Of a stretch of DNA of 64,000 bases, positions 8,074 to 16,012 are shown in pieces. The stretch is taken from contig NZ_JARYGZ010000004.1 of the NCBI RefSeq assembly GCF_029906645.1, forward strand, positions 1 to 64,000, in the 5' to 3' direction. The first letter of the stretch is position 1, and every line of letters begins with the position of its first letter. A program made the position numbers and the translations under genes. The notes beneath the pieces are model-generated. The model saw only the letters and a list, made by a program, of their open reading frames with translations, was not told where the DNA came from and did no database searches. The DNA is from Sphingomonas oryzagri (lineage in GTDB: Bacteria; Pseudomonadota; Alphaproteobacteria; Sphingomonadales; Sphingomonadaceae).

Positions 8074-9459
8074 TCAATTGGCGGTGGGGACGAGCGACGG
8101 CGTCGGCGGCAGCGCGGCGGCGACCTTGGTGGCCGGCGCCGACGGATCGAGCCTCGACAGCGTCTGCAGCGCGTAGCTCAGCTGGAAATCGTTGACTCCC
8201 TGCTTCTTCAGCGCGTCGGCCGATGCGGCGAAGCGCGGATCGCTCTTGCTGTCCGCCTCCAGCACGCTGTCGTCCACCTTCGCCTCGTTGATCAGGTGGC
8301 GGCGCAGATCGTCCTCGCGGAATTTGGGCCGGTCCTTGTAGTCCGGGTCGGAAAGCTGCGGCACGTCGATGTCGGGATGGATGCCGCCTTCCTGCACCGA
8401 TCGGCCCGACGGCGTGAAGTAGCGCGCGGTGGTGAGGCGCAGCGCGGTGTCGTCGGTCAGCGGCAGCAGCGTCTGCACCGAACCCTTGCCGAAGCTGCGC
8501 TCGCCCATCACGATCGCGCGGCGCTGATCCTGCAGCGCGCCGGCCACGATCTCGGCGGCGGAGGCGGAGCCGGCATTGACCAGCACGATGATCGGCAGGC
8601 CGTGCGCGTCGTCGCCGGGCTTGGCGTAATAGCGCTCGATATCGTCCTTCTCGCGCCCGCGCTGCGAGACGATCTCGCCATGATCGAGGAAGGCGTCGGC
8701 GGTCTCGATCGCCTGGTCGAGCAACCCTCCGGGGTCATCGCGCAGATCGATGATGTAGCCGGTCGGCTTGTGGCCGAGCTGCTTGTCGATGCCGGCGATC
8801 GCGGCGCGGGTGTCGGCGCCGGTCTGCTTGGAGAAGCTGATGATGTTGATGACGCCGATATTGTCCATCACCTTCCACTTCACCGGCTTGATCACGATGG
8901 TCTCGCGGGTGAGCAGCACGTCGAACGGCTTGTCGCGGCCGGGGCGGACGATGGTGAGCTTCACCTTGCTGCCCGGATCGCCGCGCATCTTGTCCACCGC
9001 TTCATCCAGCGTGGAGCCGTAGATCAGCTTGCCGTCGATGTGGGTGATATAGTCGCCGGACTTGATGCCGGCGCGATAGGCCGGAGTGTCGGGCGTCGGC
9101 GTCACCACCTTCACCACGCCGTCGTCGGCCTGCACGGTGAGGCCGAGGCCGCCGTAATTGCCGTCGGTCGTCATCTTCATCTGCTGGAAGTCGTGCGCGT
9201 CCATGTAGGAGCTGTGGGGATCGAGGCTGGCCAGCATGCCGTCGATCGCGCCCTTGATCAGATCCTTGTCGGTGGTCTTGTCGACATAGTCCGCGCGCAC
9301 CTTCTGGAACACGTTCATGAACTGGTCGAGCTGCTTGTAGGTGTCATTGTCCTGCGCGGTGGACTCCGCGGCGCGGGCGTTCTGCACCGCCATCAGGCCC
9401 GTGGGAATCGCGGCGCCGGCCGCCAGCAAGCCAAGGGTACGCAGCAGGGACTTGGGCAT
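8074..9459 (-). CDS. S41-family carboxy-terminal processing peptidase (CtpA-like)
   Basis: A 461-residue exported serine protease. It has a signal peptide (to about NARAA), an N-terminal helical region, a PDZ domain (about residues 95-175, GLGLTVQADDG to RETIVI) and an S41 catalytic domain. The catalytic Ser is in VNAGSASAAEIVAGAL and the Lys in GERSFGKGSVQT. CtpA-type proteases trim or degrade periplasmic proteins, and several affect peptidoglycan hydrolases. The specific target here is unknown. The tail is rich in Ala and Pro. It is the first gene of the minus-strand set with dsbB and coq7, divergent from the FAD monooxygenase across 124 bp. Confidence 0.9.
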   Translation of the reverse strand: MPKSLLRTLGLLAAGAAIPTGLMAVQNARAAESTAQDNDTYKQLDQFMNVFQKVRADYVDKTTDKDLIKGAIDGMLASLDPHSSYMDAHDFQQMKMTTDGNYGGLGLTVQADDGVVKVVTPTPDTPAYRAGIKSGDYITHIDGKLIYGSTLDEAVDKMRGDPGSKVKLTIVRPGRDKPFDVLLTRETIVIKPVKWKVMDNIGVINIISFSKQTGADTRAAIAGIDKQLGHKPTGYIIDLRDDPGGLLDQAIETADAFLDHGEIVSQRGREKDDIERYYAKPGDDAHGLPIIVLVNAGSASAAEIVAGALQDQRRAIVMGERSFGKGSVQTLLPLTDDTALRLTTARYFTPSGRSVQEGGIHPDIDVPQLSDPDYKDRPKFREDDLRRHLINEAKVDDSVLEADSKSDPRFAASADALKKQGVNDFQLSYALQTLSRLDPSAPATKVAAALPPTPSLVPTAN

Positions 9460-9583
9460 GTGCGATGAATCTTTCCGTCAAACAGGCGCCTGTTGTGGTG
9501 CCGTATTACAGCGTTTCGGGAAAGCGCAAAAGTCCGGGCGAACTGCCATTGGTCCGACGCCGCTTTGCCGCTAACCGAAGATC

Positions 9584-10780
9584 ATGGGGCGCCTCGACAT
9601 CGCGGTGGCTGGCTGCGGGCCGGCGGGGCTGGCTGTGGCGGCGCTGCTCCACCGCGACGGCCATCGGGTGACTTTGTTCGAGCGGTTCGATGCGCCGAAG
9701 CCCGTAGGATCGGGCCTGATGATCCAGCCTACCGGGCAGGCGGTGCTGCGCGCACTGGGGCTGGAGGAGCGGCTGCTGGCGGCGGGATCACGGGTCGGCC
9801 GGCTGTTCGGCCGCGCGGGCGAGCGCGGACCGGTGGTGCTCGACGTCCGCTATGCGGCGCTCGGCGCACGCGGCGGCTTCGGCGTCGGCATCCATCGCGC
9901 CTCGCTATTCGCGATCCTGCACGACGCGGTGCGGGAGGCGGGCGTGCCGGTCGAGACGGGGCGGCCGATCGCGGCGAGCCGGATCGACGGCGCGCGGCGC
10001 TGGCTGCGTTTCGAGGATGGCGGCGAGGCGGGGCCGTTCGATCTGGTGGTCGATACGCTCGGCGCGCGCACCCCGCTGGCGCCGCCGACCGGCCGGGCGC
10101 TGGCCTATGGCGCGCTGTGGGCGAGCCTCGACTGGCCGGAGGGGGCGGGTTTCGACGCCGCCGCGCTGGAGCAGCGCTATCACAGGGCGAGCGTGATGGC
10201 GGGCGTGCTGCCGATCGGAACGCCGCCGGGGCGAAGCGCACCCCAGGCCGCCTTCTTCTGGTCGCTGCGCGCCGACCGGCTGGAGCAATGGCGCGCGGCC
10301 GGGCTGGCGCCGTGGAAGGCGGAGGTGCTGCGGCTCTGGCCGCTGCTGGCGCCATTGCTCGACCAGATCGAGGTGCCGGAGCAACTCACCTTCGCGCGCT
10401 ACGCCCACCGCACGCTGCCGGCGCCGGCCGAGCCGGCGATGATCCATCTCGGCGATGCGTGGCATTCGGCCAGCCCGCAACTCGGGCAGGGCGCCAACAT
10501 GGCGCTGGTCGACGCCTTTGCGCTAGCGCTGGCGCTCAGGACCACGGCCGGCGTGAACGCCGCGATCGAACGCGCGATCGCGCTGCGGCGCCGGCACGTG
10601 CTGCTCTACCAGTGGCTGACGGCCCTGTTCACGCCGGTCTACCAGTCGGACAGCCGGGTGCTGCCCTTCGTGCGCGACCGGATGGTCGGCCCGCTCTCGC
10701 GCCTCTGGCCGGCGACGCGCATCCAGGCGGCGATGGTCAGCGGGCTGATCGGCGATCCGCTCGGCCCGCTGGGGCTTTAA
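9584..10780 (+). CDS. FAD-dependent aromatic-type monooxygenase
   Basis: A 398-residue flavoprotein of the UbiH/PHBH class. The N-terminal Rossmann motif reads VAGCGPAGLAVAALLHRDGH with the acidic ribose ligand in TLFERF. The second FAD motif is HLGDAWHSASPQLGQGANMALVD (about residues 287-310), in which Asp-Ala-x-His replaces the usual DAAH. These enzymes use NAD(P)H and O2 to hydroxylate a substrate, often aromatic. Substrate cannot be read from sequence. The 3' end overlaps the convergent amidohydrolase gene by 4 bp. A ubiquinone-pathway role is possible given coq7 nearby, but the motifs do not decide it. Confidence 0.82.
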   Translation: MGRLDIAVAGCGPAGLAVAALLHRDGHRVTLFERFDAPKPVGSGLMIQPTGQAVLRALGLEERLLAAGSRVGRLFGRAGERGPVVLDVRYAALGARGGFGVGIHRASLFAILHDAVREAGVPVETGRPIAASRIDGARRWLRFEDGGEAGPFDLVVDTLGARTPLAPPTGRALAYGALWASLDWPEGAGFDAAALEQRYHRASVMAGVLPIGTPPGRSAPQAAFFWSLRADRLEQWRAAGLAPWKAEVLRLWPLLAPLLDQIEVPEQLTFARYAHRTLPAPAEPAMIHLGDAWHSASPQLGQGANMALVDAFALALALRTTAGVNAAIERAIALRRRHVLLYQWLTALFTPVYQSDSRVLPFVRDRMVGPLSRLWPATRIQAAMVSGLIGDPLGPLGL

Positions 10781-12216
10781 CGCTCATAGGCTTTGGGCAG
10801 CGCGCCTTCCTGCGGGGTCATGTAGCGGTCGCGCAGCTCGGTCTGGCGCGAGCCTTGCGGCTGGGGCCGGCCGTCGATGAACACCGCGACCGGGGCGGAG
10901 GCCAGCTCCAGCGGGTCACCGTCCCACACCACGACATCCGCGCGGCGGCCGGGGCGGAGCGAGCCGATCTCGCCGTCCATGCCCATCACCTGCGCCGGGC
11001 CGGAGGTGATCGCGGCGAAGGCGTGGCCCCAGTCCAGCCCGGTCGATCCGGGGATCTTCGTGATCGCGACGAGGTTGCCGGCGAACTGCTTGAGGTTGCG
11101 CTGGCTGCCCGGCGCGCTGGCGTCCACTGTCGAGATGCCGAGCGTGACGCCGGCCTGTTCCATCCGCCCGACATTCGACTCGGTCGCGGCGACGCGCTCG
11201 AACGATTCGGGCAGATCGACCAGCGCGGCGGCGATCACCGGCACGTGCGCGGCGGCGATGTCGCGGGCGACCAGCCAGCCTTCCTCGGCGCCGACCAGCA
11301 CGAGCTTCAGCTGCGGATAGTCCTTCTTGAGCGCCAGCACCGATCGGATGTCGCTGGCGCGCTGGACGTGGACGAGCAAGGGCTGCTTGCCGTCGAGCAC
11401 CGCGATCAAAGCCTGCGCGTCGGGTCGCTTGATCAGCGAATCCCTCTCGCGCCCCCCGAAAGCGGCGGGGTTGCGGCGATAATCCTGCGCCTGCGCCAGC
11501 GCGTCGTGGAGCATGGCATAAGCGGCGGGGCGGCTGCCGCCCGCCGCCTGCGCGCCGTCCTCGCCCATCTCGACATACTGGAACGCGCGCGGGCGCATCA
11601 CCGGGTCCGGCCCGACACCGAGCGAGATCACAGCACCTTGCCCCGCGAAGATCGAGCCGCCCGTCCCCGGCGAGACGACCGCGCGGGTCACGCCGCCCCA
11701 GCGCTCGTTGTTGAGGATGATCGAATTGGGGTTGATCGCGGGCGATATGTCGATCGCCGCGTTGAAGGGCGACTTGCCGGCGGAGACGTCGTTGCTCTCC
11801 TCCACGCCCTCGGAATCGGCGAGACCCAGCGTCGAGAAACCCGCAACCATCCCGGCCGAGACCCATTTGCCGTGCGCGTCGATCACCTGCGCGCCGGCGG
11901 GCACTTGCACGTTGGCGCCGGCGGCGACGATGCGGCCGTCGGCGAACACGACGGTGCCGTTGGGGATCGGCGCGGAGCCGTCCCCGATCGCGACGGTGCC
12001 GCCGGTGATCGCGGTGGTGGCGGCGAGAGAGGGAGTGGCGAGGAGGGCGGCGGCGAATGCCCATCCTCCCCGCGCGAAGCGGGGGGAGGGGGACCGCCGA
12101 AGGCGGTGGAGGGGGCGGCCGGCGAAGCCGGGCGCTGAAGCGCCCGCCCCTCCACCATGCTTCGCATGGTCCCCCTCCCCATCTCCGATGGGGAGGATGT
12201 GGGTGAGCGCCTTCAT
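10777..12216 (-). CDS. Amidohydrolase-family protein lacking the HxH metal motif, with a repeat-derived N-terminal insertion
   Basis: A 479-residue relative of the gene at 12213-13646, related to imidazolonepropionase-like amidohydrolases. The small beta domain (ITGGTVAIGDG) and C-terminal GSLRPGRRADVVVWDGDPLE are clear. Where active members have a HxH metal motif, this protein reads WVSAGMVAGFSTLGL, so a key metal site is absent and catalysis is doubtful. The start at 12216 overlaps the upstream stop by 4 bp (ATGA). Codons 6-52 run through a palindromic repeat at 12062-12199; beyond it a normal signal-peptide core resumes (AFAAALLATPSLA). No other in-frame ATG, GTG or TTG lies between, so the repeat must be translated. 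A structural partner of the active paralogue is one possibility. Confidence 0.82.
   Translation of the reverse strand: MKALTHILPIGDGEGDHAKHGGGAGASAPGFAGRPLHRLRRSPSPRFARGGWAFAAALLATPSLAATTAITGGTVAIGDGSAPIPNGTVVFADGRIVAAGANVQVPAGAQVIDAHGKWVSAGMVAGFSTLGLADSEGVEESNDVSAGKSPFNAAIDISPAINPNSIILNNERWGGVTRAVVSPGTGGSIFAGQGAVISLGVGPDPVMRPRAFQYVEMGEDGAQAAGGSRPAAYAMLHDALAQAQDYRRNPAAFGGRERDSLIKRPDAQALIAVLDGKQPLLVHVQRASDIRSVLALKKDYPQLKLVLVGAEEGWLVARDIAAAHVPVIAAALVDLPESFERVAATESNVGRMEQAGVTLGISTVDASAPGSQRNLKQFAGNLVAITKIPGSTGLDWGHAFAAITSGPAQVMGMDGEIGSLRPGRRADVVVWDGDPLELASAPVAVFIDGRPQPQGSRQTELRDRYMTPQEGALPKAYER
12062..12199. repeat. 138-bp composite palindromic repeat inside the amidohydrolase signal peptide
   Basis: The element begins with CATCCTCCCC and ends with GGGGAGGATG, its exact inverse. 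Inside are nested hairpins, for example ACCGCCgaaGGCGGT, GGCGCTgaAGCGCC and ACCATGCttcGCATGGT. It is 138 bp, exactly 46 codons, and stays open in the host frame. The same terminal motif recurs in the hairpin at 62660-62686. This looks like a sphingomonad REP/BIME-type sequence. Boundaries could be off by a few bases. Confidence 0.8.
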
Positions 12217-13646
12217 TTCACGTCTCCCATGCCCGGCTGGCCCAGCTCGAAATCGCTCACCGGACGGAGCTTCGGATTGTTCGCGTCGTAGAGCATCGCG
12301 CCGTCGATCCAGACCTTCTCCGGCCGGGTGTAGACGGAGAGCGGATTGCCGTTCCACAGCACCACGTCGGCCATCTTGCCGGGCTTGAGGCTGCCCGTCT
12401 TGTCGGCGATGCCCAGCGCCTTCGCTGGATTGATCGACAGCCACTCCCACGCCACCTCGTCGGGGATGTCGATCCCGGCGCGGCGGCCTGCCGCCTGCGC
12501 CTTGGCGACTTCCTGATTGAGCCGCTGGATGCCGTTCTGGTCGTCCGAATGGATCATCGCGCAGGTGCCCTCCTTCTGGAGCAGCGCGAGATTTTCGGGG
12601 ATGCCGTCGTAGCTTTCCATCTTGAAGCCGTACCAGTCCGCCCAGACGGCGGCGCAGATGCCGTTCGCCTTCAGCAGATCGGCGATCTTGTAGGCCTCGA
12701 CTGCGTGGTGGAAGGCGGTGACGTGATAGCCGAACTCCTTCGACATATCGATCACGTTGGCCATCTCGTCGGCGCGGTAGCAGTGGTTCTGGACGAGGAT
12801 CTCGCCCGCCAGCACGCCGGCCAGCGTGTCCATGGCGAGATCGCGGGTCGGCGGATCACCGCCGTCCTTCTCATATTTGTCCCACTTGCGCTTGTATTCG
12901 ACCGCCTTCGCCCAGGTCTGGCGATCGACCGCGATATTGCCCATGCGGGTGGAGGGCTCGCGGCCCTTCGATCCGTAGACGCGCTTCGGATTTTCGCCGC
13001 ACGCCATCTTTAGGCCGTAGGGCGCGCCGGGGAACTTCATGCCCTGCGTGGTGCGGGCATAGACGTTCTTGAGGATCACCGAGCGGCCGCCGAACAAGTT
13101 GGCGGAGCCGGGCAGGATCTGCAGCGTGGTGACGCCGCCGTTCGCCAGCGCGCGGCTGAACCCCGGATCCTGCGGCCAGATGCTGTGCTCGGCCCACACC
13201 TCGGCGGTGACGGGCGCGGTCGCCTCGTTGCCATCGGACAGCGCCTTCACGCCGGGCGAGGGATAGTCGCCGAGGTGGCTGTGGATGTCGATCACGCCCG
13301 GCGTTACCCACTTGCCGGTGCCGTCGATCACCGTGGCACCGGCGGGCGGGGCGATGGTCTGGCCGACCTGGACGATCTTGCCGTCCGCGAACAGCACCGC
13401 GCCGCGATCGATCCGCCCGCCTTCACCGTCATAGATGGTGACGTTGGTCAGCAACGTCGGCACGCCCGGATAGCGGTGGTAGGTCGAGGGATAGGGGTCG
13501 TGGCTGTAGCCGTGACCCGCACCCGGCGGCGGCGCCTTGGCCGATGCGGTGGCGGGCGGAGGCGAGGAGGCGGTGCAGGCCATCAGGCTCAGGCACGTCG
13601 TCACGGTCGCGGCGACGTTCAGCGCGCGCGAAAGGGTGTTGGTCAC
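12213..13646 (-). CDS. Amidohydrolase-family lipoprotein (imidazolonepropionase-like)
   Basis: A 477-residue amidohydrolase of the metal-dependent TIM-barrel superfamily. A lipobox (LSLMAC, Cys at about residue 24) and the Pro/Ala-rich linker after it predict a lipoprotein outside the inner membrane. The metal motif is present as VIDIHSHLGDYPS. Other likely ligands lie in QNHCYRADEM, TAFHHAVEA and IHSDDQNGIQ, followed by the typical GSLKPGKMADVVLWNGNPL. Exported members are often dipeptidase or lactamase-like; substrate is not predictable. The start is GTG at 13646 after AGGGGGC. It overlaps the downstream paralogue by 4 bp, so the two are probably translated together and may form one complex. 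Confidence 0.85.
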   Translation of the reverse strand: MTNTLSRALNVAATVTTCLSLMACTASSPPPATASAKAPPPGAGHGYSHDPYPSTYHRYPGVPTLLTNVTIYDGEGGRIDRGAVLFADGKIVQVGQTIAPPAGATVIDGTGKWVTPGVIDIHSHLGDYPSPGVKALSDGNEATAPVTAEVWAEHSIWPQDPGFSRALANGGVTTLQILPGSANLFGGRSVILKNVYARTTQGMKFPGAPYGLKMACGENPKRVYGSKGREPSTRMGNIAVDRQTWAKAVEYKRKWDKYEKDGGDPPTRDLAMDTLAGVLAGEILVQNHCYRADEMANVIDMSKEFGYHVTAFHHAVEAYKIADLLKANGICAAVWADWYGFKMESYDGIPENLALLQKEGTCAMIHSDDQNGIQRLNQEVAKAQAAGRRAGIDIPDEVAWEWLSINPAKALGIADKTGSLKPGKMADVVLWNGNPLSVYTRPEKVWIDGAMLYDANNPKLRPVSDFELGQPGMGDVK

Positions 13647-13702
13647 GGATAAGCCCCCTTAGCCCTGTTGTGGGCCGACCCTGCGATGCGAAATCCTATT
13701 GT

Positions 13703-14608
13703 TCAAGAGGGCGCGCCGGATTTCTCCTTCGCGATCTGTTTGTCGAGCGCGGTCGCGGCCGCGTCCGCATAGGTGCGGCAGGCCTCGGGATCGACGAACG
13801 GGTTGGGATCGCGCGACTGCAGCAGCTTCGCGAACTTGACGTCGCCGCCCGACTGGCCGGGATGCGCGGTGATCAGGATGTCGCAGGGCAGGCGCCGCAC
13901 CGTTGCGATCGTCCTGCGGAAATTCGCCAGCGCAACGGCGTGCGCGGGATCGGAGAAGCGATAGTCGCCCGCCGTCAGCGGATTGAGACTCGATCCGAAC
14001 AGCACCGAGCGGCAGGTCTTGCCCTCGCACGAGCGCCAGCCCCAGCTCATCGATCCGGGCGTGTGGCCGGGCGTGGCGTGGGCGGTGACGGTGACGCCGC
14101 CGAGCCGGATCGCTTCGCCGTCGCGCACGGTGCGCAGCCGCGTGACCGGCGGATAGGGTTCCAGCCACGCCATCTGCGGATCGTCGGCGTTGCTGCGTCC
14201 CTGCCGAAGCACGATCGCGGCAGGCGCGCTGGAAAGCACGGTCGCGCCGGTGTCGCGCGAGAGGGCGGCGAGACCGCCGGCGTGATCGAAATGCGGCTCG
14301 GTGCTGAGGATCAGCTTCACATCCTTCAACCGAAAGCCGAGCGTGCGGATGTTCGCCTCGATATCGTGCACCGCCTGCGGCACCGCGCCGTCGATCAGGA
14401 TCAGGCCGGCGCGCGTCTTGATCAGGCCGACATTGAGGCCGCCGAACCCGACGAGGTAGGTGTTGCCGTAGATGCGCGTCGGCGGCTGGGGCATCAGCCA
14501 TTGCTTGGCGTGCTCCGACGCGATCGGGCGGAGCAGCGGATCGTCGGCGCTCTTCGCCGGAGTGGCGGCGACCAGAAGGGCGCCCAGCAGGCCGAGGGCG
14601 ATACGCAT
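13703..14608 (-). CDS. Subclass B3 metallo-beta-lactamase, Glu-type active site
   Basis: A 301-residue exported hydrolase with a signal peptide (MRIALGLLGALLVAATPAKS). It has the MBL fold in B3 form: STEPHFDHAGG where classical B3 enzymes have HxHxDH, TPGHTPGS (third His), SVLFGSSLNPL, and ITAHPGQ (last His). The first zinc ligand is therefore Glu (E-x-H-x-D-H), as described for the B3-E group typified by SIE-1 from Sphingobium indicum. Such enzymes hydrolyse beta-lactams but differ in metal binding. It lies 57 bp after the amidohydrolase operon start on the same strand and is divergent from the sugar transporter. A non-lactam role cannot be excluded. Confidence 0.85.
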   Translation of the reverse strand: MRIALGLLGALLVAATPAKSADDPLLRPIASEHAKQWLMPQPPTRIYGNTYLVGFGGLNVGLIKTRAGLILIDGAVPQAVHDIEANIRTLGFRLKDVKLILSTEPHFDHAGGLAALSRDTGATVLSSAPAAIVLRQGRSNADDPQMAWLEPYPPVTRLRTVRDGEAIRLGGVTVTAHATPGHTPGSMSWGWRSCEGKTCRSVLFGSSLNPLTAGDYRFSDPAHAVALANFRRTIATVRRLPCDILITAHPGQSGGDVKFAKLLQSRDPNPFVDPEACRTYADAAATALDKQIAKEKSGAPS

Positions 14609-14632
14609 GACGATGCTCTCCCGTGCAAAACG

Positions 14633-14654
14633 AAAATTGCTTTCGGTAATTTTT
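14633..14654. promoter_or_regulatory. AT-rich inverted repeat between divergent lactamase and transporter genes
   Basis: AAAATT at 14633-14638 and AATTTT at 14648-14653 form a perfect 6-bp inverted repeat around a 9-bp spacer, in an otherwise GC-rich 104-bp divergent intergenic region. It is well placed as an operator for the transporter operon, the lactamase gene, or both. The binding protein is unknown. Confidence 0.4.
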
Positions 14655-14712
14655 GCGCGATGATAGCGCTGGCATGTCCGGACCCCAAGCGGCCGGTGTC
14701 GAGGAGAGTTTG

Positions 14713-16008
14713 ATGTCCAACCGTGCCGCGCAGGCCGCCTTGCCCGCGTTCGTGACCGTCACCTGCCTGTTCTTCGCCTGGGGCTTCATCACCTCGAACA
14801 ACGATCCGCTGATCGCGGCGCTGAAGGGCATCTACAGCCTGACGACGGCCGAGGCGATGCTGACCCAGTTCGCCTTCTTCCTGGGCTACGGCGTCTTCTC
14901 GCTGCCCGCCGCCGCGGTGGTCGGCCGGCTGGGGCCGAGCAAGTCGATCATGGCGGCGTTGATCGTGATGATCGCCGGCTGCTTCATCGTGCCGGCCTCC
15001 TCCGCGGTGCGCTCCTATCCGCTGGTGCTGGTCGCTCTGTTCACGCTGGCGGCGGGCATCACCATGCTGCAGGTCGCGGCGAACCCGCTGGCGGCGGCGC
15101 TGGGCGCGCCCGAGCGCTCGCACTTCCGGCTGACCTTCGCGCAGGCTTTCAACTCGCTCGGCGTGGTGCTGGGCGTGCATCTCGGCGCCTCGCTGATGCT
15201 CTCGGCCGACATCTTCAAGAATGGCGGCGCGACCATCGCCAACGAGGCGGATCGGGCCGCCGGCCTCGCCGCCGTCAATCACGCCTTCATGCTCATCGCC
15301 GCCTTCCTTGCCGCGCTGGTGGTGCTGATCGCGGTGATGCGCCACCGGATCGAGAATGCGGTGCCGCACGAAGAGGTGACCGGTGGCGCCGAGAACGGCT
15401 CGGCCTTCGCTGCGCTGCGCTGCGGCTGGGCGCTGGCCGGCGCTGTGGCGATCTTCCTCTATGTCGGGTCCGAGGTGACGATCGGATCGCTGATGATCAA
15501 CTATCTCAACCGGCCCGAGGTGCTGGGCGTCAGCCTCGCCGTCGCGGGCGCGATGACCGCCAATTATTATTGGGGCGGCGCGCTGGTCGGCCGTTTCATC
15601 GGATCGGCGCTGCTGGCGGTATTTCCTGCGGCGGTGCTGCTGACGATCATGGTCGCGGTGAATGTCGCGCTGTCGCTCGCTGCCTTCCTGCTGAGCGGCC
15701 CGGCGGCGGCGTATTGCGCGCTGGCGATCGGCCTGTTCAACTCGATCATGTTCCCGACGATCTTCTCGCTGACCCTCCAGCGCGCCACCGCGCCGGCCTC
15801 GGCGACGGCGGGGCTGCTCTGCGTTGCGATCGTCGGCGGCGCGGTGCTGCCGTGGATCGCGGGCAAGATCACCGATGCGACCGGCAGCTTCGGCCACGCC
15901 TTCATCGTGCCGGTGATCGGCTATATCGGCATCCTGATCTTCGCCATCGCCGCCGCGCGGGTGAAGGGGGCGGACCACCACGCCGTCGCCATGCCGGCGG
16001 GGCACTGA
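14713..16008 (+). CDS. FucP/GluP-type sugar MFS transporter
   Basis: A 431-residue, roughly 12-helix major facilitator protein of the fucose/glucose/galactose/GlcNAc:H+ symporter group. Recognisable segments are FAWGFITSNNDPLIAALK in helix 1, FFLGYGVFSLPAA, the long motif around TLAAGITMLQVAANPLAAAL, and SIMFPTIFSLTL. Relatives include GluP and the GlcNAc transporter NagP of Xanthomonas and Shewanella, which sit in glycan clusters. The ATG at 14713 follows GAGGAGAG with good spacing. It is the first gene of a plus-strand operon with GH5, cutC and the glycosylasparaginase. Mannose or GlcNAc is the likely cargo, inferred from the cluster. Confidence 0.85.
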   Translation: MSNRAAQAALPAFVTVTCLFFAWGFITSNNDPLIAALKGIYSLTTAEAMLTQFAFFLGYGVFSLPAAAVVGRLGPSKSIMAALIVMIAGCFIVPASSAVRSYPLVLVALFTLAAGITMLQVAANPLAAALGAPERSHFRLTFAQAFNSLGVVLGVHLGASLMLSADIFKNGGATIANEADRAAGLAAVNHAFMLIAAFLAALVVLIAVMRHRIENAVPHEEVTGGAENGSAFAALRCGWALAGAVAIFLYVGSEVTIGSLMINYLNRPEVLGVSLAVAGAMTANYYWGGALVGRFIGSALLAVFPAAVLLTIMVAVNVALSLAAFLLSGPAAAYCALAIGLFNSIMFPTIFSLTLQRATAPASATAGLLCVAIVGGAVLPWIAGKITDATGSFGHAFIVPVIGYIGILIFAIAAARVKGADHHAVAMPAGH

Positions 16009-16012
16009 GCCG

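Noticed and set aside
9493-12138. Long plus-strand frame overlapping the FAD monooxygenase and the amidohydrolase
   Set aside because: Out of frame with a clear FAD monooxygenase and antisense to the amidohydrolase; composition is Ala/Gly/Arg low-complexity typical of spurious frames.
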